From NCBI GenBank assembly GCA_002633005.1, contig NMRA01000054.1, positions 809,674 to 873,673 of the forward strand: 64,000 bases of DNA, written 5' to 3'. This document shows, in pieces, positions 52,801-63,481 of the stretch. The notes beneath the pieces were generated by a model. It was not told the origin of the DNA. It searched no databases and saw only the letters and a list, made by a program, of their open reading frames with translations. The position numbers and the translations under genes are program-made. Each line of letters starts with the position of its first letter. Positions within the stretch are counted from its first letter, which is position 1. Source of the stretch: Phoronis australis (lineage: Eukaryota > Phoronida > Phoronidae).

Positions 52801-55800
52801 AGTAATAATAATAATAATAATCATAATACTGTTTTACGCAGTTATTTTATTGTAGCCGCGGCACTGTTGAACTCTATGGACCAGACTGTTGATCCGTGTG
52901 ACAACTTCTTTGAGTATGCCTGTGGCGCGTTCAACAGAGAAAACAAGATTCCGGACGACAAATCTATCATCGACACGTTCATGATACTTCATAAGAAAAT
53001 GCAAACGCAGTTACAAGGTTTGTTTCGTGTTCTGCTGCAGTCCATTTTAATAATCATTTTGAGTTAAAAATGCCAAGCCAAAGCAGCTATTTTGTATTCG
53101 AACATTTATTTTTACTGCCTTCACTGTTGAAACATTTATTATTATCATTGATTATGCATGAAGCTACATGCAAAGTCGGAAAATGTTGACCATTATGTCT
53201 TCTAGTCCACACGGTGTCAATTTTTACGATTAGAACTACCGAATTTGCTCGTAGAGTAAGCAAGCTATTTCGCGTAGAAACGTACTAGCCTTTTGGTACT
53301 TCTCTTATACAAATCAAGTGTGCAGACGACACCGCAATGAAAAATAATGTAACTTACTGCGGTTAGCAGTAAGGAATACAGGCGTGCAAGTTAATATACT
53401 TTCTTTGTAACTAGGCTGCTGGTTGGTAGAAGTCGCACAACCGAATGCGAGAGCAAACACCCAGGAAAGGTCTGCGTGTCACATGCAGCTCGAACACCCA
53501 AACTTCCCATAATGCTATGCTCTGCATAAGCAGCATTTATCTCGGAAGATTATTATAAGAGAAACTAATGCAATACGATTGGTAATATACGAACTCGATA
53601 CACAGCTAGAATTTGCGTTATCTATGATGTATTGATTTCTTTCTACAGGTTTATTAGAAACTCCAGAGTCATCGTCGGATAGTACCGCCATACGGAAAGT
53701 GAAAAATCTTTACAAATCGTGCATTAACACAAGTAAGCGTAAAGGTCTCAGTAGTCTTAGAGAATTTGACTATTATAACGGACGTCCAAATAAATCGGTA
53801 GGGGGGGCAGAGAAACTTGATGGGCGCGGAGCGCCTACAACAGGAAAAACGTAAACAAAAAAATGTTTTCCCCACTCTCGACCTACCGTAACTTGTGCTG
53901 GCGAAAAAGATTATATTTACAGTGAGACTAAATTATCAGCTTTGAAATGTAAAAACGGAATCTTTCTTCAACAATAATGAGCTCCCCCTACAGTGTGAAG
54001 TGGAAAAATAAAAGATTTAGTTTGCAGACTTATCCATCTCAGAGGAGACTAGTTAGAATAAGGGGCCTGGCAAGAAATGTTTTGCATAATCCTGAGATGT
54101 GAAAAATACTCTGATTATGTGGTTATTTGTAATGAAAATGATCCCAGATTTGTTAGCAAATGAGGAACTTCGTGCTATCTATTTCTAGCACAGGAAACGA
54201 ACAGTTTGAGTTCAATTAGAAATTCAATATGCCTTTTATATTGTAAGGTAGTCGGGTAGATCAGTCCACTGCGTCAAATCTAATGTTCATACTGGATCTT
54301 TCCCAGGCTCTGCAGAGGACCACGGCGATATTGTGTTGATGAAAATGATTGCTGACCTTGGAGGCTGGCCGGTGATTAACTCCAGCTGGAACGAGGACAG
54401 TTTTCACTTGGAAGACATGCTGAGTGCACTGCGCATGCGTTTCAACGTCGGCGTGATGATGAAATCGGACGTAGGAATCGACGACAAGAACTCTTCCAGG
54501 CATATGTTTGAAGTAACGTTTCATTTCTGCCAAATTATTAAAGCAGTTATAAGCTCGCCTTTTGTCACAAAAGTCAACGTTTTGATTTAGTCAACGTAGC
54601 GTTTTTATGAAATTGTTCTCAATATGTTTCTTAATCATAATAGGCGAGATTTTAGTGCTTGGACAGTACTGGTAATTCGTTTTTGTCTGAGACCAGGACA
54701 TGGAAGTTGACTTGTCGTGACGTGTCATGGTATTATCTGAGCATAGTTTCGATGAATGACGAATTGCTAGTTTTTTCCCAGAATTCCTTCCCTTCTGAGA
54801 AAGGAACAAGCAGTGAAAGTTTTTATAGCGCGAAGTGTTCTTGATCAAAATTTAATTTCTTTGGCGAAACGCGGGTCTATTTCCGCTTTAAGGTGAATTT
54901 CACAGACGAATGTTTTGGACAGCACAAGACTTATGCACAGTCTCAAACAGTACCTAGGCTTGGAAGCTTGAACACCATGCGTGCTTGATAAAATCGTAGA
55001 ACACAATATGTTTAAATGTTACAGAATAAATAAAATAGACGTTTCAATGCCGTGCCGATACCGATGGATAAGAATATAAAATAGTAAAAATAAAACGACA
55101 AGCGTCGGACGGGTACTAAAGTATGTTAAACTATTCCCCACGTTTCGAGCGGTACGCTCTTTATCAAAAGATAAATGTTGCACAATTGCTTGTTTAAAAA
55201 ACATCATTTTCAGCAGCTTTTCATCAGATTTTGTTGTATGACCTTTTCGTAAACTCTGTGTAGGAGAAAGGGCGTAAATTGAGATGATACAGCCTGAGTG
55301 ATGAACATATCAAGGAAGACAAATTGTTTATCTAACGAATGATCTTAGCTATAACATATTGGCACCTGTTGATCACGTCATCGATATTGCAATTCTTATA
55401 GAGGAGCCTGCGGCAAGTATGCCCCTTGAAATGTTATCTCGTATCGAGGTCATTAGAGCAAAGAGATTTTTGAATGGATGCAACTTTAATTCTGTTAAAA
55501 ATCTGAGCAGTTTCACTGAGAAGATATGACGTTACATGCCATAGGCGGATCCAGGAGGGTTAAGGGGTTCTGGACCCCCTTTTTGTCCGGATTTTAGTGA
55601 TATCAAATCTAGAATTTTCAAATTGTTGACTTGGACCCTATTTAAAAAATTCTTTGATCCGACCCCCTTTTAAAAATCCTGGGTTCTCTCCTGCATTAAA
55701 AGTTTTGAGCGCTTGCTCCAAACTTCTCTCGTGACACCATTGGCTTCTGCATTTGGAAATACTTCAGTTCAAAAATACTCTGTCTGCTTTTTTATCAAAA

Positions 55801-58800
55801 ATTTCTTGAAATTAGTTTGAACTCAAGTCAAATGAGTAAAGAATTATCCCAATTCTTACTTTTTAAATGCGTTATCACTGTTTCTTCGAAGTGAACCGAA
55901 TTTAATGTGGATTTTCCAAATTTAAATTTAATTTTGGTGGGCATCAACGTTGTGCCCGGTACCCTAATTTTTATATAAATTTAAACGACAACGGATGAGA
56001 CTCGGTCTATGTTCTTAATTTGTGAAAAAACAGGAAAGGTATCTTTAAGTTGCTCGCAGTTTACAAGTTTGAAAGCAAATATTTTGTGGTGACGTCGAGA
56101 CATCCGTTCTGGAATATGCTAAATATTATTGAATCCGGTACAATTAAAAACAACCGCACGGCTAATGGTTCATTACAGATAGATCAGCCGAGCCTGGGTC
56201 TTCCCAATCGAGACTATTTCCTACAGTCGAGCTTCGCCAAAGTCCGTAGTGTTTATGTGTCCTACATGGTCAACATAGCCGTCATGCACGGCGCCAACCA
56301 GAGTTATGCACGCCGAGAGATGCAAGACGTGCTCGACTTCGAAACACGTCTTGCAAATGTAAGTAAAATGGAGAAAGCAGACAGTTAAAACTGTTTATAT
56401 GTGGGACGAGAGATTAGAAATTCTGTGGTAACCATAGAGTTCTTGTACGTCACAATAATAGGGAAATTGTCATTCATAAAGACCATTTGATAACTACGTG
56501 AAGACGAACTTTCAACCTAAACAAATGCTTGTTTGAAGACAATTAATTTTGTTGCCGGCAGAAGCCATGTTTACTTAAAAAATGCGCTCTCCCGTCTACA
56601 ATGCCACTGGAAATGGTCAGTTCTGGCTTAAGGGGATACACGCAACTGTGCTTTTACGTTTTTACAGATAACTTTGACAGAGACCCGACGAGCAGACAGG
56701 CAGATAATGGTGAAGGTGATGACAATACAGCAGCTGGAACGTGCAATTCCTCAGGTGAATTGATTTGGCTTAATTAGTCATTACTTAGCGTTCATCAGAC
56801 TAATTAGATATGTATAAACCTCAAAATCTAGGGTTTCACTTGCGTTTTTTTATCAACATACGTTAGAGTCGCATAAAGTTCATGTAGTATAAGCATAAAA
56901 TGAAACATGATATTGGAGAGAATATTGAAGAATCTGGGGCCCGTTCCAACAAAACTGATTTAGCTAAGACAATTCTTAAATTTAACTAAATTTTAAAATA
57001 AAAGTTAAATTTGTCTCAAATTCATTTCAAGGGAGAGATCTTAAGCTTAATTTAAGTGTTTGACATAAGCTTTGTTTTAATTTTGACAAACTTACTGGAT
57101 GTGGAAGTTTCAAAGATTGGAAGTTAAGACAAATCTTATACTTAGTAAGTAAAAAAGGAACTTTTAAGTTAAAAGTCAGTTTCTTGGAACGGGCCCCTGA
57201 TCTATGGCCTAAGAAATTAACATTAATCCATTTGGTAAAAGAATATTCTGAGATTTTTGGATGTTTGGATAAATAATAGGAACTCAAATGATTTTCAGAT
57301 AACTGGATACAACTTCTGTAAAACATCAATTTGTCGAAGTCAAAGCTTTCCTGAAACCGGAAGTCGGCGTCACATGAATTTATCGCCACTTTATACAGCG
57401 TACTGTTCTTGCAAAATCGCCAATTTCTTTGCCAGTTCCTCAACTCATTCGTCAGTTCCTTGATCTGGTAGAGTGGTGAACAATTTTGGGAGCTCTTCAA
57501 ATTAAAAATCATTATATTTGTAACCCGACGACAGATCAAGTCCATTAGCTCGCCTGAGTCGGATTCGGCAATTCATCACTGCGCGGGACTGTGGAGTGGT
57601 CGAACAGCGTGAATCACTTGGAGATGTAATGTACCCGTATGTGCTCATTACTTATCTTGAATAGAGTTGAAACTGTTAGCATTCTGCCTCATGGACGAAG
57701 TTCTCGTAGTCACTCAGGACCATATCACCTTCGGACTAGGTCTACCGCGAGTCAGACTCGGGCGCTCTTGTCGACGACATCTGTGGTTGGATTTCCTACA
57801 AAGCGGCGTTATGAGTCTCAAGATTTAGGAACTAACGAATGACTTAAACCATTCACACTATGGTTATCAATCTTAATTCGGTTGCCAACAATTTGGTATG
57901 ATAGTTTAAGCATTCCTTCTTCAATTTGTGCACTTTCAATCAATAAATAAACGCAAAAAACAAAAAATAAATACAATTTGTGTGCGACGTCATTACTGTA
58001 CCGGTCTCCGCCACTGTGTTGTTCTGCACCAGCCGCGAGCCGTAGTGGTCTCGAAAACTAGTGAGTTCGAATGAGTAATATGAGAAGTTGCATGTATGCA
58101 GGATGCTGTAACACCAATGGTATAGACAATATTTCAGTTTTTGCGTTTCCAAAAAACTCTAAGATCGCCCAGAAATGGCACGGCTTCCGTCGTTCGTCGG
58201 ACACGGGTATGGCAGTACATGGTGGAGCAAGCGATCAATTCTGGAGCCACGCTGTGCTCAGCCCATTTTGAAGAATCGGGCTTCGATCCGTCGCAGAAAC
58301 GGAAATTTGATGAAGGTTCCTCCAACGTGTAAGTGCTTTTGAAGGAGAAAAAGTGTATTGTGTTGTGTCATTGCTGGGAACGAAGTTGTTAGGCACATAT
58401 TGAATATGAGCCTCAGCATCAAATTTTGACTGAGATAACGAATGCGACTGCAGTAGGCCTCAGTTTTTATCAGACCTTTCTTGTTCAAAATTTTGTGGGA
58501 ATGTACCGGTATGCTATCCACATATACGTCAATGCCCAATAGTAGATGGGATCGTTTTTTGATGTCACGGCCGCAACCGGCACTGAGGCTGGAGTCGGAC
58601 TGGGCCGAAATAATCGACGAATCACAATAATGCAAAGCTTTCATAATTTTGGAACAAACAAGACAGAAACGAATACCATTTACCAGAAATGAAATCTAGT
58701 TAGTATCATAATAATTAGATATAAGCGTTCCTGACAAAGGTACTCGGCATCCCAAGAAATGAAATCAGTGTCCGCTATTCGCGAGTGGGTTTTGACAGTC

Positions 58801-61800
58801 AGAATAAAAACTTTGGTTAGATTTACAGTTCGAGACACATACTGCTCGACACTCTAGTGGTTAGAAAATTAAATCGTGATTCAATAAAAGGCTTTAATTA
58901 CCGCAGTGAAATCAAGACTGTCTTCAGACTGAGTAGGCCGGCTACCACTTAGCTTCACTTACCGGAGACGCCGGTGCGGGAAGTCGAGTTCGTCGATATA
59001 TAATACCCGCACTTGCACTAATAGTGTCAACTGATTAACGTCTTCCACTGATTACATCACGTGGCGGGAAACCAAGAACTCATTAATTTTTCTTTAAAAT
59101 ACAAAATGTCCAATTATGGTCTAAAATAAGTGCATTTTTAATATTATAGAAGTATTACGTCAAAAAAGTAAAACGTCAAAAAGTGCAAAAATCCATTGTA
59201 CGAACTCTTTAAGGAAGAGGCAACGAAGACTGCAGTTTTTCACTAACAATACATGTGATAAAATTGCCGTGAATTCATTTGACACCGACTTTCGGCTGTG
59301 GGAAAAGCTGGATGCCGACAAATTAATTTTTTACAACAATAGTAGCCAGTTATCTAAACATCTTTTTAGTTCTTATTATTTACTTCCGAAAAATCCCTTA
59401 GCTTTCCCTCTGTTACCTTTCAACGCTCAGATATCACCAGACGGCTTCTTGTCTGGAGGATGGTGGTTTCGATGTTGTTCACAACGACCTCCAGCGTTCC
59501 CTGTCCCTTGGTTGCGTTTCCATTTCAGCTCGCTTCATTTCCCGTTCCATTTGAAGACTCACATGTACGTTTCATTGCAGATCTTCTGGCGCCGTTACCT
59601 CGCACCCCAGCATCCAACCTTAAACGATGAGAACGCGCGGGTGGCGTTGCTTTCGTCGGAGTTTTTCAACTCACTGCCCGACATTCTTGCCTCGACAAAC
59701 AAAAGGCAAGCGCTATGTCTAAGGTTTCATATTGATGGTTACAAACAATTTTAGAACTGCTGTAAATTCAAAAGTAAAATGAGCAATAATCAAGAGAAAA
59801 TTTTCAACCTTCAGCCAGATTTTTTTGAAATTTTCTGATATCTAAAACATAGGCCTGCTGTTGATATGTCTAACTTGATGACTGTTTCAGAACAGTGGCT
59901 AACTACTTAATCTGGATCACTATCATGACTTATGCAGAGGATCTGACGTCAGAATATCGCAAGAAGAGAATGGAGCTGCAAGAAGCAATTGAGGCAAGCT
60001 GCGAAGACTTTGTTGTAATTGCTCTTTTCTGATATTGCGAATGTCGGCAGACACGGTTGTGTTCGTTTTAAAATGGATTTAAAAGGGTTTGTTGAAAGTA
60101 TATACTCTTTGAGCAGCCAGTCTTGTCAGTTTTTTGGCAGTTAGGACTTGACTTTTCAGAAACCTTGACAAACTAAAGTAAGTGCATTTCAGGGCGTGAA
60201 AAAAGAAGAGAATGGATGGAGTCGATGCGTGGACTACTGCAATAACTATATGGGCATGGCATTAGGCTCAATGTTTGTGACGAAGTACTTCGATAAAGAA
60301 AGCAAGTCTTCGGTAAGGAAATCAGACATTTCACAAGTTCGCCAACGGAATCACCCTGTCTGGTGTCATTTTCATAAATCAAAAACCAAAATGCCGATGC
60401 TGGATGATCTTTAAACATTGTTGTCTGTTGAAATGTGTTGAATATATTCTATCAAAAAGCACGTGTAGTGTCGGATTGGTGAGTTGGATTAGGCTACATG
60501 GAGATTACGTGTAAGATTTATACATACTATAAAGACGTTAAGTCAAAATTGTAAATGGAATGTACTTGGCAAATTGTGTTTAATGGTTAAACTATACCGC
60601 TTGCACCAAAACTGAATCACCAGCTGTCAAAATCACTGGCTCTCTTTTGATGATGAAATCCTGAAGTCGTTGGTTATTGAAGCATGTATTCACATTTTGT
60701 TTTTACCGGATTTTGAAAAGTCAGAACTATTGCAGAATAGTTTCACAGCTGGGTACTAAATGACATTGTCTTCTCGAATCTGGGTTGCAAAGTACATGAA
60801 ACACTTTTAGCCTAACAAGTCAAGAGATGCAAAGAACGTTTACCTCTGTTTTAGGCAATCGAGATGATAAGACATATCCGACAGGCTTTTAACGAGCTCT
60901 TGGATGTGAATGATTGGATGGACGATGAGACAAGGGTAGTTGCAAAAGAGAAAGCCGTGGCCATGAAAGAACGAATCGGATACCCAGACTTCATACTCAA
61001 TAGTACCAGTGTTGATACCATGTATGAAAATGTAAGATTACAGAGGTTTCAGAATACTCATCAACCTAAATTATCGGAGATGAAAATGCTCTCATGGTTC
61101 TTGGTGTTGCCTGACTCATACTTTGTCGGGATTATCCAATTATTGACTATGGATTACAGATCTATATCATATCTTTAGAATCATAACTCTCTGGTTTGTG
61201 ACATGAGCTCGCTCGAAAAACATTTTCTCTATTATTTCCAAAAAAAGTTCACAGTTGATTTATTCTTAATAAAAAGTAAGGTTCAAAAGGAAAGGTAATC
61301 TGATGAGAAAAATGAAATTTCTTTCAATTGCATATTGAATTTTCCCCCAAATTAACTAGCTTATGCTTGTGTAGGATACAAATTTTATGCTTTCTTTCTC
61401 TAGGTCACATGTTCCCCTACAGACTTCTTCTCCAACGTGATCGCACTGGAGCAGAATGATGTCAAAAACAGCATGACGAAACTAATGACGCCTGTTGATC
61501 ACGACGAGTACGTATTTTATGTCGTAGAAGGCATTCTGCAAACGCAAGACACTCACATGAAACTTGCTGTGAGGGATCAAATGGAATCCATAAATTTTCT
61601 CCTGTGATGCAACAGCCAATCATTTCAGCCTTTTGTATGTTAGTAAAATACCGAACTTACTCGTGAAAACATTTGCGTGGTTTTGTGTGATCTTGCCTGT
61701 CTCGCAAGAAACTTGCTGTACGGAACACACCCTGGATACCGACTAAGATATAAATTTCCTTACACTTTTTACACAACTTACTGTACTGCGATATTGATAT

Positions 61801-63481
61801 TGTGTACCTTGCTTATACACTGCGTGTATTCAGGGTATCTCCGCGGATCGTAGGAGAGAGTATTTATAAGACCAACAATTCAACAAACTATTGCACCTCA
61901 AAATGTAGACTATTGTTGTATGCCTAACAAGCTGAAATACCAATGGGGATTTTTGAAAAGCTCTGATACTACGACAGATAGTATGAAGTAGCAGACAAAT
62001 GTTAGAATGAAATAATTATCGGAAATCAAATAATTGAAAACCTGAACGACCCCTCACCGAGCATTGCTTACAGAACCATGGCCGCCATCTTGTAATCGTT
62101 GAAACTAGTATGTGGCTCGAGATCCTGTTGTTAAACTAAATATCGCTTATTTCATATTTGCAGATGGGAGCAACGCCCTGCTTTAGTGAACGCCTTCTAC
62201 AACCCGAACTTCAACGAGATCCTATTTCCGGCTGGCATCCTCCAACCTTTGTTTTACAGTCGCCACTCACCAAAGTATATCTTCCTAGTGAAATGTCTTT
62301 TATTACGTGCCATTGTGATTTGTTAGTAATTAATACATTAATAGTCTCTACCATTATTTCGGTATTATATCTTGACTAACTAAGCTGTAGCTATAAACCG
62401 GCGTTCCAACAAAGATACAAACTTTGTATTTAGGCCACTCATACCTATAAAACCAGTGTCAACCTGTTCCTTGCTAAGACTAAGGTTGTTTTTTAACTCA
62501 GAAAGAGCTGGCAAATCTTGTTTTATACCATGCTTGAGACGGTGCCGAGTCAACTTTAAGAGCTTCAAATCTCTGCAATATTACGAAGACAATTTGTGTT
62601 CAAAATTGATTTTTTTATTTATGTGAAACTCTTTATAGGTCAATGAATTACGGTGGCATCGGCGTGGTCATTGGACACGAAATCACTCACGGATTCGACG
62701 AAAAAGGCCGGAAGTACAACAAAGATGGCAATATGCAGCAGTGGTGGAACAACAGAACAATTGAAGCTTTCAAAGCGCGCGCCAAATGTATAGAATTACA
62801 GTATTCAAACTACACAGTCGACGGAATTGATGTCAAAGTAAGATAATCTTCATAACACCAGCTGTCGTTTCACTTCACAGTTCTTTCCATTTTGAGACTC
62901 AGTGGCCAATTCTGTAGTCTCACTGTCAATGCGCCCGAAGTACTAAATAGAACTTTCGGGTTATGGAGAGAACTGAAAAAATCGTTGTAAATGGATATTG
63001 AGCTGAAATCCATATGTTGTCCCTGTTGGTGGTGATTAGCACGTGGCATTCAGCGCTGTGTAAAGCAGGCTAGTTCTGTTCCCGAATACCAATTGGGATA
63101 CTTTTTATTTGTGGTAAATCATTTCAGTTTGACCATGGAAAATATTCATGTTACAATAAGTGTTCTGCTTTAGTTACCAAAATTGACAAAGTATTCTCTC
63201 GATGACGTCATAAACAGTTACCGTAAGCAACAGACTGAATACTTCTTTGATGATGTTAAACTCATTGTTTCTTTCCGTTTGTTTGTTGTAATTGGCTCTT
63301 CTAGTGCGTCTCATTTTAAGTTTGTCTGGCATCCTATATGTTTTACTTAACTGATACAGTGTCTTGAGTTTGGAGCAAGTACCTTCAACCAACAGTGTCT
63401 TCTAACATGTTTCAGATGAATGGGCTGCTGACTCTTGGTGAGAACATCGCGGACAACGGAGGAATCAAGCAAGCGTATAAG
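49199..63481 (+). CDS. M13 zinc metallopeptidase (neprilysin/endothelin-converting-enzyme type), 3' end missing
   Basis: Fifteen exons join in frame to 722 residues. It is a type II membrane ectopeptidase that cleaves small extracellular peptides. Residues 1-90 are cytoplasmic, 91-113 ([20 protein letters not shown] and on) form the signal anchor, then the ectodomain starts [19 protein letters not shown] with [13 protein letters not shown], both M13 hallmarks. The catalytic part has VNAFY at 605-609 (substrate binding), [10 protein letters not shown], the zinc motif HEITH with His647, Glu648 and His651, and GENIAD with Glu709 as third zinc ligand and Asp713. All catalytic residues seen are intact. 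About 80-100 residues, including the usual C-terminal CxxW, lie beyond the window. The start is the first ATG after an in-frame stop, two bases past a good acceptor (CTTTCAG), so a 5' UTR exon is likely upstream. Neprilysin and ECE subfamilies cannot be separated here. Confidence 0.93.
50026..50067 (+). CDS. M13 peptidase exon 2
   Basis: 42 nt, acceptor TTTTGCCCTAG, donor GTAAGT; reads [13 protein letters not shown], the first disulfide region of M13 ectodomains. Confidence 0.9.
50790..51165 (+). pseudogene. Transposase fragment with frameshifted THAP domain
   Basis: ATG at 50790 opens [13 protein letters not shown], the first THAP cysteine pair, then LHRFPKD and LTWLARS with the invariant Trp. 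The frame changes between about 50900 and 50960; the next frame continues [13 protein letters not shown] (Cys-x2-His pair), then GTIPSLLIP, the AVPTIF-like closing motif. All zinc ligands survive across two frames, so inactivation looks recent. Confidence 0.8.
51412..51636 (+). pseudogene. Transposase fragment, CxxC block
   Basis: Reads [17 protein letters not shown] and then [17 protein letters not shown]-x2-C followed by C-x3-H and Trp-x-Ser is, as I recall, the segment that follows the THAP domain in many animal THAP-type transposases. It runs into the right inverted repeat and stops, so the catalytic region is absent. Confidence 0.6.
52598..52830 (+). repeat. Trinucleotide microsatellite (GAT/AAT)n
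   Basis: Imperfect GAT and AAT repeats of about 230 bp ending some 25 bases before the acceptor of M13 exon 3. Confidence 0.95.
52856..53017 (+). CDS. M13 peptidase exon 3
   Basis: Acceptor TTTTATTGTAG, donor GTTTGT; contains [19 protein letters not shown], the strongest M13 N-terminal signature. Confidence 0.93.
53649..53732 (+). CDS. M13 peptidase exon 4
   Basis: Acceptor TTTCTACAG, donor GTAAGC; reads [17 protein letters not shown], including the conserved KxxxLYxSC segment. Confidence 0.92.
54307..54512 (+). CDS. M13 peptidase exon 5
   Basis: Acceptor TTTCCCAG, donor GTAACG; includes [15 protein letters not shown] and [11 protein letters not shown]. Confidence 0.93.
55540..55686 (+). 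mobile_element. MITE-like repeat, GGCGGAT family, diverged
   Basis: Begins ATAGGCGGATCCAGGAGGG; the right part has AAATCCTGGG. The C-rich GGACCCCCTTTTT interior fits the family; the exact right end is unclear. Confidence 0.5.
56179..56358 (+). CDS. M13 peptidase exon 6
   Basis: Acceptor TTCATTACAG, donor GTAAGT; 60 codons in phase 0 starting [15 protein letters not shown]. Confidence 0.94.
56668..56754 (+). CDS. M13 peptidase exon 7
   Basis: Acceptor GTTTTTACAG, donor GTGAAT; 29 codons, phase 0, reading [19 protein letters not shown]. Confidence 0.88.
56934..57199. mobile_element. MITE with GGGGCCCGTTCC termini
   Basis: Left end GGGGCCCGTTCCAACAAAAC; right end on the other strand GGGGCCCGTTCCAAGAAACT. 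AT-rich interior, about 265 bp, in the intron after M13 exon 7. Confidence 0.75.
57258..57400 (-). repeat. Inverted repeat pair with coding-like content, left copy
   Basis: On the minus strand an open frame reads [20 protein letters not shown] and on, matching the plus-strand frame at 59260-59400 ([20 protein letters not shown]). It belongs to a 172-codon open frame, 57027-57545, whose remainder overlaps the MITE. Confidence 0.6.
58071..58332 (+). pseudogene. Third broken THAP domain
   Basis: Opens [17 protein letters not shown] (first zinc cysteines), then [13 protein letters not shown] with the FP and Trp positions. After a frame change near 58190-58210 the other frame gives [15 protein letters not shown], with the Cys-x2-His-Phe pair. 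The usual closing AVPTIF motif is absent. It lies in the large intron between M13 exons 7 and 8. Confidence 0.65.
59255..59400 (+). repeat. Inverted repeat pair with coding-like content, right copy
   Basis: Plus-strand partner of 57258-57400. Nucleotides also correspond (GAATTCATTTGACACCGACT against AAATTCATGTGACGCCGACT), and the two copies enclose the third THAP fragment. Confidence 0.6.
59581..59705 (+). CDS. M13 peptidase exon 8 (GC donor)
   Basis: Acceptor TTTCATTGCAG. The exon ends AACAAAAG before GCAAGC, a GC-type donor, giving STNKR joined to TVANYLIW, which matches the family without insertion. A weaker GT donor 18 nt downstream would add six residues. Confidence 0.85.
59891..59993 (+). 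CDS. M13 peptidase exon 9 (GC donor)
   Basis: Acceptor ACTGTTTCAG; ends ELQEAIE at GAG|GCAAGC, again a GC donor. Joining to [13 protein letters not shown] fits the family's G-[TV]-K-K...W..C segment with no gap. Confidence 0.88.
60193..60312 (+). CDS. M13 peptidase exon 10
   Basis: Acceptor TGCATTTCAG, donor GTAAGG; 40 codons, including [20 protein letters not shown]. Confidence 0.94.
60855..61031 (+). CDS. M13 peptidase exon 11
   Basis: Acceptor CTGTTTTAG, donor GTAAGA; 59 codons with [20 protein letters not shown] and IGYPDFI, strongly M13. Confidence 0.95.
61404..61507 (+). CDS. M13 peptidase exon 12
   Basis: Acceptor TTTCTCTAG, donor GTACGT; reads [20 protein letters not shown] and ends in phase 2. 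Confidence 0.9.
62164..62274 (+). CDS. M13 peptidase exon 13 (substrate-binding NAFY)
   Basis: Acceptor ATATTTGCAG, donor GTATAT; contains [20 protein letters not shown]. Confidence 0.95.
62639..62837 (+). CDS. M13 peptidase exon 14 (zinc motif)
   Basis: Acceptor CTCTTTATAG, donor GTAAGA; reads [20 protein letters not shown], carrying two zinc-ligand histidines and the catalytic glutamate. Confidence 0.97.
63416..63481 (+). CDS. M13 peptidase exon 15 (third zinc ligand), last in window
   Basis: Acceptor ATGTTTCAG, donor GTATGA; 22 codons with [18 protein letters not shown]. Later exons fall outside the window. Confidence 0.96.

Noticed and set aside
52525-53067. 180-codon frame with poly-Asp fused to an M13 segment, taken as a gene
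   Set aside because: The first part is a GAT microsatellite in an intron; only 52856-53017 is the true exon.
57027-57545. 172-codon minus-strand frame as an independent gene
   Set aside because: It overlaps a MITE at one end, and only its middle has a counterpart (59260-59400); more likely repeat-derived.
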